DNA of 64,000 bases from Erythroxylum novogranatense. Its lineage: Eukaryota > Streptophyta > Magnoliopsida > Malpighiales > Erythroxylaceae. The DNA lies in assembly GCA_029891385.1 (NCBI GenBank), contig CM057232.1, positions 63,983,824 to 64,047,823 on the forward strand. The letters run 5' to 3'. Position numbers and translations under genes: made by a program. The notes beneath the pieces are model-generated. The model did no database searches. It was not told the origin of the DNA and saw only the letters and a program-made list of their open reading frames with translations. Below, piece after piece: positions 36,137-46,853 of the stretch. Position 1 is the stretch's first letter. Each line of letters opens with the position of its first letter.

Positions 36137-36871
36137 TTAGTGCGCCTCTTTGGTCTTCTTCTTGGCTATACTTCCTTTTGGACTTTCCTTGGGTTTCTTA
36201 CCCTTCTTCTTCTTCAGTTTCTTTTTCTTGGAACCCGAAGAAGTAGATTCCACCACGAGCAATCGGCTTGCTATCCTTCTTGATAGCTTGCTCATTGTCT
36301 TGAGCAAATTGATCAACTCAGGAATTGTTGAGGAAACTTGGTTCATCCGATAGTTCATCACAAACTGTGAATAACTATCAGACAATCCAACAAGAATTAA
36401 GTCAATACTTAATTCATAGTCCATGACAAAACCTAAGACGGCCAATCTCTCGATATACCCATTCATCTTCAGTGCATACTGCACTGCTGATGAACCTGGA
36501 GTCATCTTAGTTGTGAAGAGCAACCTAGAAGTCTCGAACCGTTCGGACCGAGCTTGCTCATCAAATAACTCCCTAAGATGAAACACTATGGTATGTGCAT
36601 CCATAGACTCATGCTGCTTTTGCAGCTCCGGTGACATCGATGCAAGCATAATGCATGTGGCCATGTCACTGTCTTTAAGATGCTTTTGATATGCTTTCTG
36701 ATCACCATCAGAAGCATCGACAGCAGGTGGATCAGGAAGTGGAGTATCCAGGACGTATCCCAGTTCTTCAGATCTGAGAACAATTCTCAGATTTCTCAGC
36801 CAATCTAGAAAGTTTGGTCCAGTTAATTTGTTTGAGTCCATTAGTGAGCGAAGATTCACACTTGTAGACAT
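36137..36871 (-). pseudogene. Copia Gag (UBN2-type)
   Basis: 244 codons open on the minus strand. The start is MSTSVNLRSLMDSNKLTG, with GPNFLDWLRNLRIVLRSEE, SPELQKQHESMDAHTI and LFDEQARSERFETSR, the signature of plant copia Gag. A lysine-rich tail (KKKKLKKKKGKK) precedes the knuckle. The ATG at 36871 is the family start. It is the only long open piece of this element, but downstream frameshifts disconnect it from pol. Confidence 0.88.
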
Positions 36872-38889
36872 TTTCAGACAACCTAAAATAGAGAGAGAAA
36901 GAATGTTAGAATAGATTTAAATGCATAATCATAAGGACTTAAATGATATGCATATGGCTCCCACTAGTTCCTAATGAATCCATAACCCTCATTACTTAAT
37001 CCAAGAAACAAAGTGACAAAATGTCCTAGTGGGTCGATATCCGACATTGCTAAGAATGACCTTGAGTTTGCCCAACAAGCCACCTTAGGTCAATCGGTAG
37101 GTATCGTTCATACCAATTGCATTACAAAATGCAACTATCGCCCAGTGCTATCAACTGTTGATGTATGCACACACATTGGGTTATCAACACTTGATGCGTG
37201 TACATCCGATGCACACTACCCAATTTCGCCTCATCCACGTTGACCTTGAGTTTGCCCAACAAATCAACGCCCAGGAAAACCGACCCATTAATCCAAAATC
37301 ATATTTTCATGGTTCGAACATATTCGTATAGAGTGAGCTTGAGTTTGCCCAACAACCCAACTCTATAAGAACTCTGGTTCTTACCATATTAATGGAAGGC
37401 GTTAGTTTTCATATTCAGTTTGAGGGATTTCAGGTCTCATCTAAAGTCAAAACTCATCCAAATGCTATGGGATCATAGTCAAACTATATGGATTGCTTTA
37501 GGGCATTTCATCAATCATATTGAATTTAAACCTAAATCATCCATCATCCCATTTCAAGATGTAATAAGTCGACTTGTGCCATGCAAGTGGACTTATGCCA
37601 TCATAGACGCATAAGTGGACTTGTGCTATTGCAAGTCGACTTATACATCTGTATGCTGTGCAAGTGGACTTATGCCGCTTTTGCAAGTCGACTTGTACAA
37701 CTTCATGCAAGTCGACTTATTCGCGCTTACGCACGTATAAGTCGACTTATTTCTCTAACAAGTCGACTTATTCTGCATGTGCAAGTCGACTTACACTAGG
37801 TTTTGCTATCCAATTGGCTAATTCTCAATTCATGCAATTCTAATTCACAATACCAAGTATATACACATTACTAGATGTATCTATGAACACCTTCATAGGT
37901 CCATGCTCACCATATAGTCAAACTATGCATGAAAAGCTTGAAATAGATGAATACACTTATTCATTTTGACTTCCATAAAATTTAAGAATACCAAATTATC
38001 ATCCTAAGTATCTCTAGGTAGTCTATACATTATGAAGATCACTTCGGCACATGTCACATAATTTGTGACGGCCAAAACAATCAGGACAATGCTATACACT
38101 AACGAGGGCGCTAATGTGACCTATTTGACATCCGAAAATTCATGGAAATCCTATTTCAAGAAAATCAGTTTGGGAAGCATGCCAACATCCAAGTAACATG
38201 TTTCTAATCACATTAAAAATCATTCAAGGCATTGTAATTGAAAATTACACCCTAAACCAATCAAACAAAAACAGCTCCAGCAACTGTCTCAACATTGCCA
38301 TGTTCTGTTTGTTGCTTGAAAATCCATTGAAACACTTTCAATAAATTCTGAGAAAATTACAGAGGTTAGTACATGTTCAGAACATGCTCCATGAATTTTT
38401 CAGGATTTATTTCCATCAAAACTCAACAAACCTCAGCAATTTAGCTAATGCTGAATCTGTGTTCTCCAACACAGTTATTCCCAGCAGCACACAATAAATT
38501 CGTAAATAAATAGTCAATCACATCGAAAACATTTTTCCTTTCTCATAGACATTCACATATGTCTTAGAGACAGGTCAGTGAAAGAAAATCCGAAAACCAT
38601 TTTCTAGATTTTATTCTCGAATTTATAGTCATGCCTGTTCCAGAAACTTGTACAAAACAGCAACTAGCACATTAAGGAATAAAATAGCAAAACCATATCA
38701 AATGACATTAATAAATTAATTCCTTTTACAGATACATGCCATAACACCTTATGAACACATCTGGGCAAGAAATTTTCGAAAACCATATCTTATACAGATT
38801 TCGAAATTGGCATATATTACATGCATCATCATCAAATTCACTAAGCTACTCCAACCTAGGCATGGTTTCTTCTTTATATAAGACACAAG
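36872..38889 (-). other. Copia 5' leader, about 2 kb, with repeats
   Basis: Untranslated leader between primer site and Gag. It contains ten AAGTSGACTT palindromes (37566-37792) and three copies of CTTGAGTTTGCCCAACAA at 37061, 37245 and 37338 (read on +). Gaps are 184 and 93 bp, about two and one times 92. The rest is AT-rich with no domain. A 2-kb leader is long for copia. Confidence 0.75.
37566..37792. repeat. Array of ten AAGTSGACTT palindromes (copia leader)
   Basis: Centres lie near 37570, 37589, 37617, 37637, 37666, 37689, 37713, 37743, 37764 and 37787. Seven are perfect AAGTCGACTT and three read AAGTGGACTT. Spacing is 19-30 bp with non-repeated linkers. The same motif is at both LTR ends of this element and in the Athila-like element. 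Confidence 0.9.
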
Positions 38890-38904
38890 TGGCTCTGATA
38901 CCAC
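38890..38904 (-). other. Primer binding site of the copia element (tRNA-iMet type)
   Basis: The + strand ggctctgataccac reads tggtatcagagcc on the minus strand, next to the inner edge of the right LTR. This fixes the element's orientation as minus. Confidence 0.92.
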
Positions 38905-40811
38905 TGTAGGAAAATCCCGGTGGTACATCACATGTACCCAGTGCGGAAAACAAATTTTTTTGTCCCGGGACTTTCCCAAAACCCAGGATCGTTGTGTCTA
39001 TATAACTAGGTCAAACCATAACGACCTACGTAGCCCGTCTCTAACGGTATCCACGCAGAGGTCGGATAACCTAACCGAGACAAACCCTTTGCCTCGGGAA
39101 TAGCTAGACTAAGGAAAAGACTGCTAGATCTTACCTTAGCCTTGGAGAGCTTGTAGAGATGAGTTGGTAGAACCTTGGAGAAGAAGAAACAACCTTGAAG
39201 GAGGATGAAAGGAGGAAGATGAAAACAATTTTTCTAAGCTTAACAATAAGCTTTCGGCCTTCTCCTCTAAAACCCACGCACCAAGCTTCTTTTCATTACC
39301 TTTCTTATATGTTTTAACTCTTAAAAACACAATAGAATGGAATGGTGTAAGCTTGTCCACGGATAAGGCATGAAATTGCCTTAATTTGCTAAATAATTAT
39401 TACATTTGACTTTTCAAAGTTCTTTTCTCTTCTCCATTCCTTTGGTCCACCGAAATCAACATTAATATATATATAATTAATTAATTCTTAATTAATTAAT
39501 ATATATATATATATTTGCTGAAGAGGTCCAGTCAAACTGGGGTCGGTCCTACCGCCCTACCGGGCCCCGCCGGCGAAAAATCACCGGAAACCCTTTTCAG
39601 CAATGTCAATGTCGCGATCTCATCGGGACATATCCCAATCTCATCGGGATCCGTTTAATCTGTCTGCTCTCCGATATTGGATCACTATCCAAAACTATTT
39701 TACGAGTTCTCCGAGACACTCTTATGCGTGTGACCCATTAGGTTCCCGGTTATGTTGGCCACTTAGATTAACACTTAATCTAAGCAAGTCATGAGCGGTA
39801 TCTAGCAACACATCATGACCCCAATCGACCGAAAGTAATTGGTTTGACGAAGTTATATAAACTACGAACCATATTACAAACCTTTCCATAGTCAATTACT
39901 GTGCAATTCGTCCTTTCACCATTCTATACCCCACTTGGTTTGAGTATGGGCAAGTGTCAACTCTTACTAGACCGATCGATCAAATCTAGTCCAAGTGTAA
40001 TTAGTTCTTGTCCCAGACTCATTACTTTAATGTCCATGAAGACCGCCTTCATGACATATGTGTTCCGGCGCCAGAGACTTGCAAGTAATGATCCTCACAA
40101 GAGGCCATGGGTATCTCTTCTGCTAATATCACAGAAGTGGTGAATCCTTTGTTGGCTACTCAATTACCTTCAAATACCTCAAACTGTACCCAATCACCAC
40201 CCTATGAGCGACCTCTGAAAGGCAACAAGGAATGGAGTCAAAGCACAGAATCAGTATCCAAGATATCCTTGAGTACCTCAAGTCTAAGGATATTTGCACC
40301 ATTGCTATGATGAGATTGTCACTGACATAATATCCATGTGATGATCTCATGGTAGGTCATCCAATGTACTTACTACTACTAGCAAGCATCCATATGTCAA
40401 ATCTAAATATCTCAATATTTACAGGTTCTGAGATCCACTGCTTGTTCCAATCAAGGAGTTTGACATATGCTAGTCTATCCGGATTAACGATGTCCAGTCT
40501 CATTAATCCTATGACTAGGGATCATTTAAATACTGACATAATTGCACATGATAGGAATCTCAATAGTATGATCACATCATAATTTCCTTCATGCTATGTC
40601 ATATATCATGGACTTCATTAATTCGATTTAAGATTAAAATCAATTCATAAATATGAACATCAAATTAATGAAATATGCCTTTTCTTTATTCATACAAACA
40701 TTTGTTTTTTGTACAAAACGCGCTAAAGAAGATTGTCTTTAGGGCACTACTCTAACACTTTTACAATGCATAAGTCGACTTATCACATATACAAGTCGAC
40801 TTGTACTTACA
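38905..40811 (-). repeat. 5' LTR of the copia element (right copy)
   Basis: 1907 bp, partner of 31064-32960 and with fewer anomalies. U3 begins at 40811 on the minus strand. Two AAGTCGACTT palindromes lie at 40772-40781 and 40793-40802, within 40 bp of the terminus. Confidence 0.93.
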
Positions 40812-40816
40812 TGTGG

Positions 40817-40842
40817 GGCCTTATGAGATTCTAAAGAGGATT
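40817..40842 (+). pseudogene. Host integrase fragment between copia and solo LTR B
   Basis: 26 bases encode GPYEILKRI, the segment after GKLSLRYV in Tekay integrase. It is in frame with 31060-31063 upstream and with 43044 downstream when both inserts and one duplication copy each are skipped. This confirms that both insertions hit one gene. Confidence 0.88.
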
Positions 40843-43038
40843 TGTTGGGCTCCAAATTTTCTTTTATTGATGTTATTAAGTGTGAATTATGTTGATTGTG
40901 TGTTTATGCCTTATTTTGATTACATTGGAGAATTAGTGGATAATTGAGAACTATTTGAGTTAATTATGGAATAAAAGGATAAATTGTGTAAGGGCAATTT
41001 TGGAAGAACACTTAGGTTGGGAAGTTTAAGACCTTACATGAAGGGGCAAGATGGTCTTTGTTCATGCCATTTAACTTAAGTGATAAAAATTAGAAGAAGA
41101 AAGAAGAGTAAAGGAAAGAAGAGAAGAGGAGTGTTGTTGGTGAAGAGGGGAAGAAAAGAGAAATTAGGGTTTTGCGTTTCCAAGGGATTTTGACGGATTG
41201 AAGCAATTTGAGGTAAGTTTAGCTCTTTTCCTTCTTGTTTGGGTTAGATGAAACCCTAATATAGTTTAGCATGTGTAGGAAAATGGTGGTTGAGTGGTTT
41301 ATGAAAAATGGTTAAATCTCTTAGGGTTGATGATCATGTTGTGTTTGTTTATGATTTTAGGTTAGAATGAGCTTAGAAATGAAGTTTAAATCATGATTTA
41401 GGGTTTAGATGTGTTGTAATTGAAGGATGGGAGGTTTAGGGTTGAAAAAAATGAGAAAAACAAGTTACAGGAGGTTTCTGGGCTCGTTCGTCGTGGCGCG
41501 CTCATGCCCTCGTCGCGGCTCGCCCAAGTTTACTCGTCGCGACGAGCTCCCTTCTCGTCGCGGCGAGCGGCCAATTTCCTGCGGCAACATACTTTAGTAT
41601 TTTGGGTATAACTTTTTGTGTTGATGTCCAAATGAAGTGATTCGTTTTGCGTTGTAAACTAGATACATAGGGATACAAGTTTCATGAAGAAATGAAATTA
41701 TGAATCAGTCTCTAAGAATCTTCAATTTTGGATGGAAGTTGAGCATGAAATTCTTGTTTTAGTTTTGGTTGTAGTTTGAATGGTTAAAGTTTGACTTTTC
41801 GATTTCTACACCAAATTGATTGGGATTTTAGTTATTAATTAAAGGAATCAAGTGAGGCAAGAGGAACAAGAGGATCAAAAGGAAACTCATTCCTAGGCAA
41901 GAACAAGCAAGAAATTCAAGGTGGGTTCATGTCTATAATAGAGAAATTAAGTCACTCATTGTTTTGTTCAAATCAAGAAGGATTAATGTTTTCAAATTGC
42001 ATCATCAATGATTTCCTTATTTGCTATTGTGAAATAATTATATGATTTGCATTCATGATTGATAAAAAGATTTTAAAAAGGAGTTTATCTCTTTTCACGA
42101 ATACCTTTCAAGAATACCTGTACATGCAAGCAGGTTTTATGATTTTATACAAGAACAGCAAGATTATGAAAAGCAAGTTTACAAGCAAGTGCCAAGTTGG
42201 CAATCACGTTTACAAGATTATGAATCATGCATGTTATGTGGGTTTGCGGTTGTCCTCACGAACTGTCACGTGCACGTTGACTCATGTATAGGCTTCTCCC
42301 GCCTGCCCGCTAGCGGCATAGGGGCTCCCCACAAGGACTCCCTCACGAACTACGACTACACAGGACCATTTCGATGGGAATGTGTAGTTCATCATGAACT
42401 AGGACAAACCCAAACCATTATGTTGTGTTTATGTGATTATGATATGTTATCATGTTTCATGCATTCATGTTTGAATTAAACTCATGAATTGTTATAAATC
42501 AAGCATTTCAAGATCATGACTTTCACTCACATGCTCAATTAGTAAGATTTCAAGTGTATCACGGCAATGAGTTATCTTTTGAATAGTTTTGCTTATTTCT
42601 GTATTATAAATGTGTTCCCATGAGCTTTATAGCTCACCCCCTCTATTCTCCCCTATTCAGGTGACGAGCAAGAGACCGAGTGAGTCACGAGTTACGGCAG
42701 CACTCCATTTTGTTCTGTTTACTTACTTTCAATGTTATATTTTTGGAAATCAAGGCTTTAATTACATTTCAAGTATTATTAATTCAAGGGTATTTTGTAA
42801 TTTTGGCTCTTGAACTCAAAGTTGTAATTTGGTTTGAGATGTTCTTAAAGCTTAGTAAACTCATCTTTTGAAGCATGAATTATGAATTTGTTTGTTTGAA
42901 TTAAATGAAAGCAGGTTTCAAGGTTGTTTTCCAGTAGGCCCATTGATCTTTCGTGGGTCTTTTCCTTCAACGTATAATTAACATGTTTCACACCACGCTC
43001 TCATGTCCGATGTTGGGCTTCGATAGCGCGGTCCAACA
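40843..43038 (+). mobile_element. Solo LTR B (gypsy), target duplication ggatt
   Basis: 2196 bp, TGTTGGGCTCC to GCGGTCCAACA. Perfect ggatt duplications lie at 40838-40842 and 43039-43043. No primer site, polypurine tract or domain lies inside. It is related to solo LTR A and the host LTR: a purine-rich leader, AGGTAAGT at 41213-41218, a palindrome array at 41489-41566, AAGGTGGGT near 41919, a GC-rich CCCGCCTGCCCGCTAGCGGC segment near 42299, and TATTCAGGT near 42660. Confidence 0.9.
41489..41566. repeat. Array of four CGTCGYGRCG palindromes in solo LTR B
   Basis: Centres lie near 41493, 41514, 41539 and 41561, 21-25 bp apart; one copy is the perfect CTCGTCGCGACGAG. About 30 bp on is the conserved block ATAACTTTTTGTGTTGATGT, as after the arrays at 2217 and 62004. 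Confidence 0.85.
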
Positions 43039-43043
43039 GGATT

Positions 43044-43394
43044 GATCCGTTGGCTTACCGGTTAGCATTGCCTCCTGAATTATCCCAGATTCATAATGTT
43101 TTTCATGTTTCTATGCTGAGGAGATATCGATCATATCCCTCCCATGTCATTCAAGCTGATGAAGTTCAGTTGAGTGATGATTTGAGTTATGAAGAGCTTC
43201 CAGTGCAGATCTTGGATACCAAAGAAAAGGTTCTCAGGAACAAGACTGTGCAATGGGTAAAAGTCTTATGGAGAAACCACTCGGTGGAAGAGGCCACGTG
43301 GGAGCCATTGGAAGCTATGAAGGAGAAGTATCCCCATCTCTTCAGTATGTCAGGTACGAATTTCGAGGACGAAATTCTTTTAAGGGGGGAGAAA
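43044..43394 (+). pseudogene. C-terminal integrase/chromodomain part of the host pol
   Basis: Reads AYRLALPPELSQIHNVFHVSML, then YEELPVQILDTKEKVLRNK and VKVLWRNHSVEEATWEPLEA, the chromodomain-like end of chromovirus integrases. This domain is known in the family to guide insertion to heterochromatin. It ends with NFEDEILL near 43357-43380, shortly before the 3' LTR. The frame runs on into the LTR for about 20 codons before a stop. Open, with no break in this piece. Confidence 0.9.
43382..43394 (+). other. Polypurine tract of the host element
   Basis: AAGGGGGGAGAAA directly before TGTTGGGCCCC. LARD1 and LARD2 carry similar tracts after the same pol-end block. Confidence 0.85.
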
Positions 43395-43856
43395 TGTTGG
43401 GCCCCGATTCGCTTTAAGCTTGTTTTCTTTATTTTGAAGTTTAGATTGATAAATTCCTTTTAGTTAAAATTATTTGGGATTTTAGTGTTCAGTTAATGAC
43501 TATAAATTGAAAGGATTTAGTTAAAATTAGAATTTTGATAAATTCTTAGAAATTAAAGGCATAAGTTGGTTTAGGAAGTTGTTTAGGTTTTTAAGGCTTA
43601 AGGTTTAGAAAAATGGGCTTTTAGCCCATTTAAATGCCATTAAACCAATACTAAAGGAAATCAAAATGAGGGGGCTTGTATGAAAGAGTATAATGGACGA
43701 AAATTATAAGGGAAAGGAAGGCTTTAATTGAAATGACGTAGTTTTGGTGAAGAGCTTAGGTTAAAAGTTAAAAATCAAAGTTCTTAAGGCTTTTAAGCTA
43801 GAAACATACGAAACTTACAAAACAAAAGAGAGGGAGGAGACTTTCGGCTAAGTAGA

Positions 43857-43901
43857 GAAGAAGAAGAAGAAGAAGAAGAAGAAGAAGAAGAAGAAGAAGA
43901 G
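43857..43901. repeat. (GAA)n microsatellite
   Basis: About 15 GAA units in the purine-rich leader of the host 3' LTR. Short GAA runs occupy the same place in the solo LTRs. Confidence 0.92.
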
Positions 43902-45479
43902 AAGAAAGAGCTTAGGTTTTTATGCTTGAAAAAGGAGGGTTTAAGAGTTTTGTGCAAGAAGAAAGTGGAAAGGAAGAGTTTAAACTTCCATTAGAACAAA
44001 AAGAACAAATTCGTGGGTTTCCTTAAGGTAAGGGATTTTGAATTTTCTTTGATTTATTTAGGTAGGTTTTAGTTTAAAGAGCTTAGAAAGGTTATGGGTA
44101 AAGTGAGATAGGTTAAATTCCATGCTTTCATATCCTTAAAATTGTCCAATTTTGATATCCTATGTTCTTATGGGATAATTATGCTTAATGAAGGTTAAGT
44201 GAGGAATTTGGAGGAAGAAGCAAGGCCATTTGATCAATCCCAAAGTTAAAGGAATTAAGGTGGGTGGTTTCTTAATAATTGAGTTGTAGGCTAAATGAAA
44301 AATTTAAAATAAAGGCTAATTATGCTTTCCAATGACTTAAGAATTTTAAATTAATTACTCTTTGTGTTGAGCATAATTTGTATAAAGTGTCTTTTGTATG
44401 TAAGTTTATGTTGGAAGTGTTTGTTAAATGATTTGTTAAGTGAAACAGGTTCGGATATGTGAATTTGGCGATTATGTGCAAATTATGTGAAAGTGACATT
44501 TTGTAAGGGCCATTGTGGCTAATGCTTATAAATTGTGAGAATTATGTGATATGCATGTTTTCTTTGGGTTTGTGGTGGTCCAATCTGATTCAGGTGCACC
44601 TGTCTACCCATAGGCATCTCCGGCCTGCCCGCTAGTGGCATTGGAGTTCCTTTTAAGGACTCTCGTCAATCACGGCTATATATGGCCGCTTCGCAAAAAT
44701 GTGTAGTACGTTCCGTTTCGGATCCACCCGAACCACTTTGTTTGTGAATTTGTGATTTGCTAGGTTATTTTTTTAATTTATTAAGTTTGTAAATTGTTCA
44801 AAGTGATAAATTATGTGAAAAGATTGGTAAAGTGAAATTGCTTTTATTAACGTGACATTGTTTTGGAAATGAAAGAATGTATAATGGTTTTTGTTTATAT
44901 TCTCATTTATTAAGTTATTACCCATGGAGCTGTCGAGCTCACCCCCCATTTCCCCTTCACAGGTATCGAGCGAGAAACCGAGTCACCGCATCGGGATTGA
45001 GGCAACTTCGATGCATTTTGCTTTTGAAGTCGTGTTTTGAGAAATCAAAGCATTAGCTTGTTCTTTGTACTTTTACTTTTGCCATTTTGGATGTAATTGG
45101 GCTAAAAAGCCCTCTAAAGCTTTGTATTTACTTATTTTAGGTAAATGTAAGAGTTTTGATTTTAAAATGTTTATTGTATATGCTTTCTAAGAATGTATGG
45201 ATGTATGGTTGAATTTGATAAAAGTAAGTATGAGCTTGTATTTTCTTTAGGTTTTAAAATAGATAGATGCCTAAGAGTGTGTTACTGCCATTAGAATTGG
45301 GATATTTGGTTTGAGATGTGTTGTGAAAGTTTGGATATTGAGTTTGCCTTATGCAAGTAATGGAGTTTAGAAGAGCAACTTGAAGTTTTGGCTAGAGCAT
45401 TTTTAGGGGAAGTGTTGTCCAATTTTTCCCAAATTAGACAACAACTTGTTTTGGGTTTTAGAGTATTTTAGAGCGAGAT

Positions 45480-46340
45480 TTTCAGTGAGATGCCTTCTTG
45501 AAGAGTGTATTACTTGTTGAGAGCTTTCAAACGAAATATAGTTTGTCACATTCGGACTTAAAATGAAAAAGTTATGAGAGCTGAAAGGTTTTAGCTACTG
45601 TTGTTAACCACAAAAATTTTGCAGAACTTTTAGAAGGCTCTTTCACCCTCTTCGAGACAATTTTGATTTTTGCTTTCTTAAGAGAAAATGAAGATTATTC
45701 TTCTATCTTTAAAATGAGGTATAATTGGTCAAATTTAGACTTAGGATGAAGAAGTTATGAGGTTGTGAGGATGACAATTACGATTCATTTAAATTGAGTT
45801 ACTGTTTTATTGGATTTATATAGGAAGTAACTTTGAGAGGGTTTTTAACCCTTTAAATGATTGAATTGATTTTTTCTTCCTTCATGAAACTTGTAGATAA
45901 TCCTTTCTTATTTCTATTGATGTATACTATGCCTTATTTGGAGTTAGGAGTAAAAAGTTATGGGGGTTAGACCTAGTTCAGTTACTGTTTATTTGGCAAT
46001 TTTGGACAGAAACTTTGAGGGTGTTTTTACCTCTTTAAATGACTAAAATGACTTTTGCACTCTTCATGAAAGTTGTAAATTATCTCTTTTTCTTTCCAAA
46101 GAGGTAAAATATGACATTTTTAGATTTTTGTGCTAAAAGATATGAATTTACAAACTTTTGGCATTGTGTAGGAAAATTTGAGATTGGGATCAAACTTTGA
46201 AGCAATTCTTGATCCCCTTAATGGCCAAATTAGTTCTTAAATCCTTCTAGGAAATTGTAGAGATTCTTTTTAACTTTTTATTGATATCAAAATTTTGAAA
46301 TTCGGGTTTCGGGGTGAAAAGTTATTAAAGTTTAAAGTTA
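45480..46340 (+). repeat. Five degenerate modules of about 180 bp in the host 3' LTR
   Basis: Units start near 45494, 45677, 45881, 46061 and 46241. Each has a TTCATGAAASTTGTAGA-like box, then an A/T-rich ATGAGGTAT-like part and AAAAGTTATGA-like box. They are strongly diverged from each other. The same module occurs in LARD LTRs at 6809, 7012, 7200, 7380 and 7561. Confidence 0.65.
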
Positions 46341-46853
46341 GAGAAGTTTTCATTAGTTTTAAAAGTTGAATTTTCAATTAGGAGAAATTAAACCCCGTTT
46401 CCTATTTTGTTCGTTTCTCCTCCGTTTGACCTTCGATTTTCACGATTTTCGAAGCGTTGGATTTCTAAAAAAATTTAATACCCCTTTTTGATAAAATGTG
46501 AGTGTCGGGTTTTAGTCGGACTTTACGGATAATATTAAAGAGAGTAAATTACGTAACGGTTTTGAATGTAATTCCATTTGCGGGCGATTTTGTGAGCTAT
46601 AGAGATCCGATTAAGGCGATTTCTGATTCTAAATGACCTAGCGATATGGAATTTCATTTTAGATTAGGAATCGGTTCTAATTATGGGCCCTAAGAAAATC
46701 AATTTTATTGGAGGATAATTAGGGTGAATTTATCAAGTTTTGTTCGGATGACTGAAAATCAATTTTATTGGAGGAATTCCTCCCTCGTGAGATGCGCGTC
46801 CAGATGTCACGTAGGACGTCGGGCACGCGACTCACCAAGGAGGGGTTCCAACA

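Larger units (their letters stand above)
31064..40811 (-). mobile_element. Ty1/copia retrotransposon, minus strand, target duplication tgtgg
   Basis: Both ends are identical LTRs starting TGTAGGAAAATCC (as read on +) and ending TACTTACA. Perfect 5-bp duplications tgtgg flank it at 31059-31063 and 40812-40816. Primer site, gag, protease, integrase, RT and RNase H are all on the minus strand in copia order (integrase before RT). The left half (about 31660-34700) has many small indels against normal family sequence and against the right LTR, so the polyprotein is in fragments. The element sits in the host integrase gene. Confidence 0.93.
1..46853 (+). mobile_element. Decayed Tekay/Del-like Ty3/gypsy retrotransposon, host of five nested insertions
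   Basis: Seen: the last 212 bases of a 5' LTR, an iMet-type primer site, a gag-pol reading frame in pieces, a polypurine tract, and a 3' LTR whose end matches bases 1-212. The internal region is split at 469, 5388, 17126, 31064 and 40843 by other elements; removing them leaves about 4.9 kb. The order gag, protease, RT, RNase H, integrase and the terminal NFEDEI motif are typical of plant chromoviruses of the Tekay/Del group (family knowledge). The reading frame is continuous across each junction once the insert and one target-duplication copy are skipped. Five stops and one frameshift make it non-functional. The left flank, and so the element's own target duplication, lies outside the window. 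Confidence 0.9.
43395..46853 (+). repeat. 3' LTR of the host element
   Basis: 3459 bp, TGTTGGGCCCCG to GGGGTTCCAACA. It contains a (GAA)n leader, donor-like AAGGTAAGG near 44026, AAGGTGGGT near 44260, a GC-rich segment near 44610-44700, a CTTCACAGGT tract ending about 44963, and five degenerate modules of about 180 bp between 45480 and 46340. Near its end a 22-bp segment is duplicated 60 bp downstream (46694 and 46754) in place of sequence present in the 5' LTR. Confidence 0.9.

Noticed and set aside
37566..37792. Possible CRISPR-like array (short repeats with unique spacers) in the copia leader and at 50518
   Set aside because: Repeats are 10-bp palindromes with variable spacing of 19-30 bp, in plant retroelements with no cas genes. 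The resemblance is superficial.
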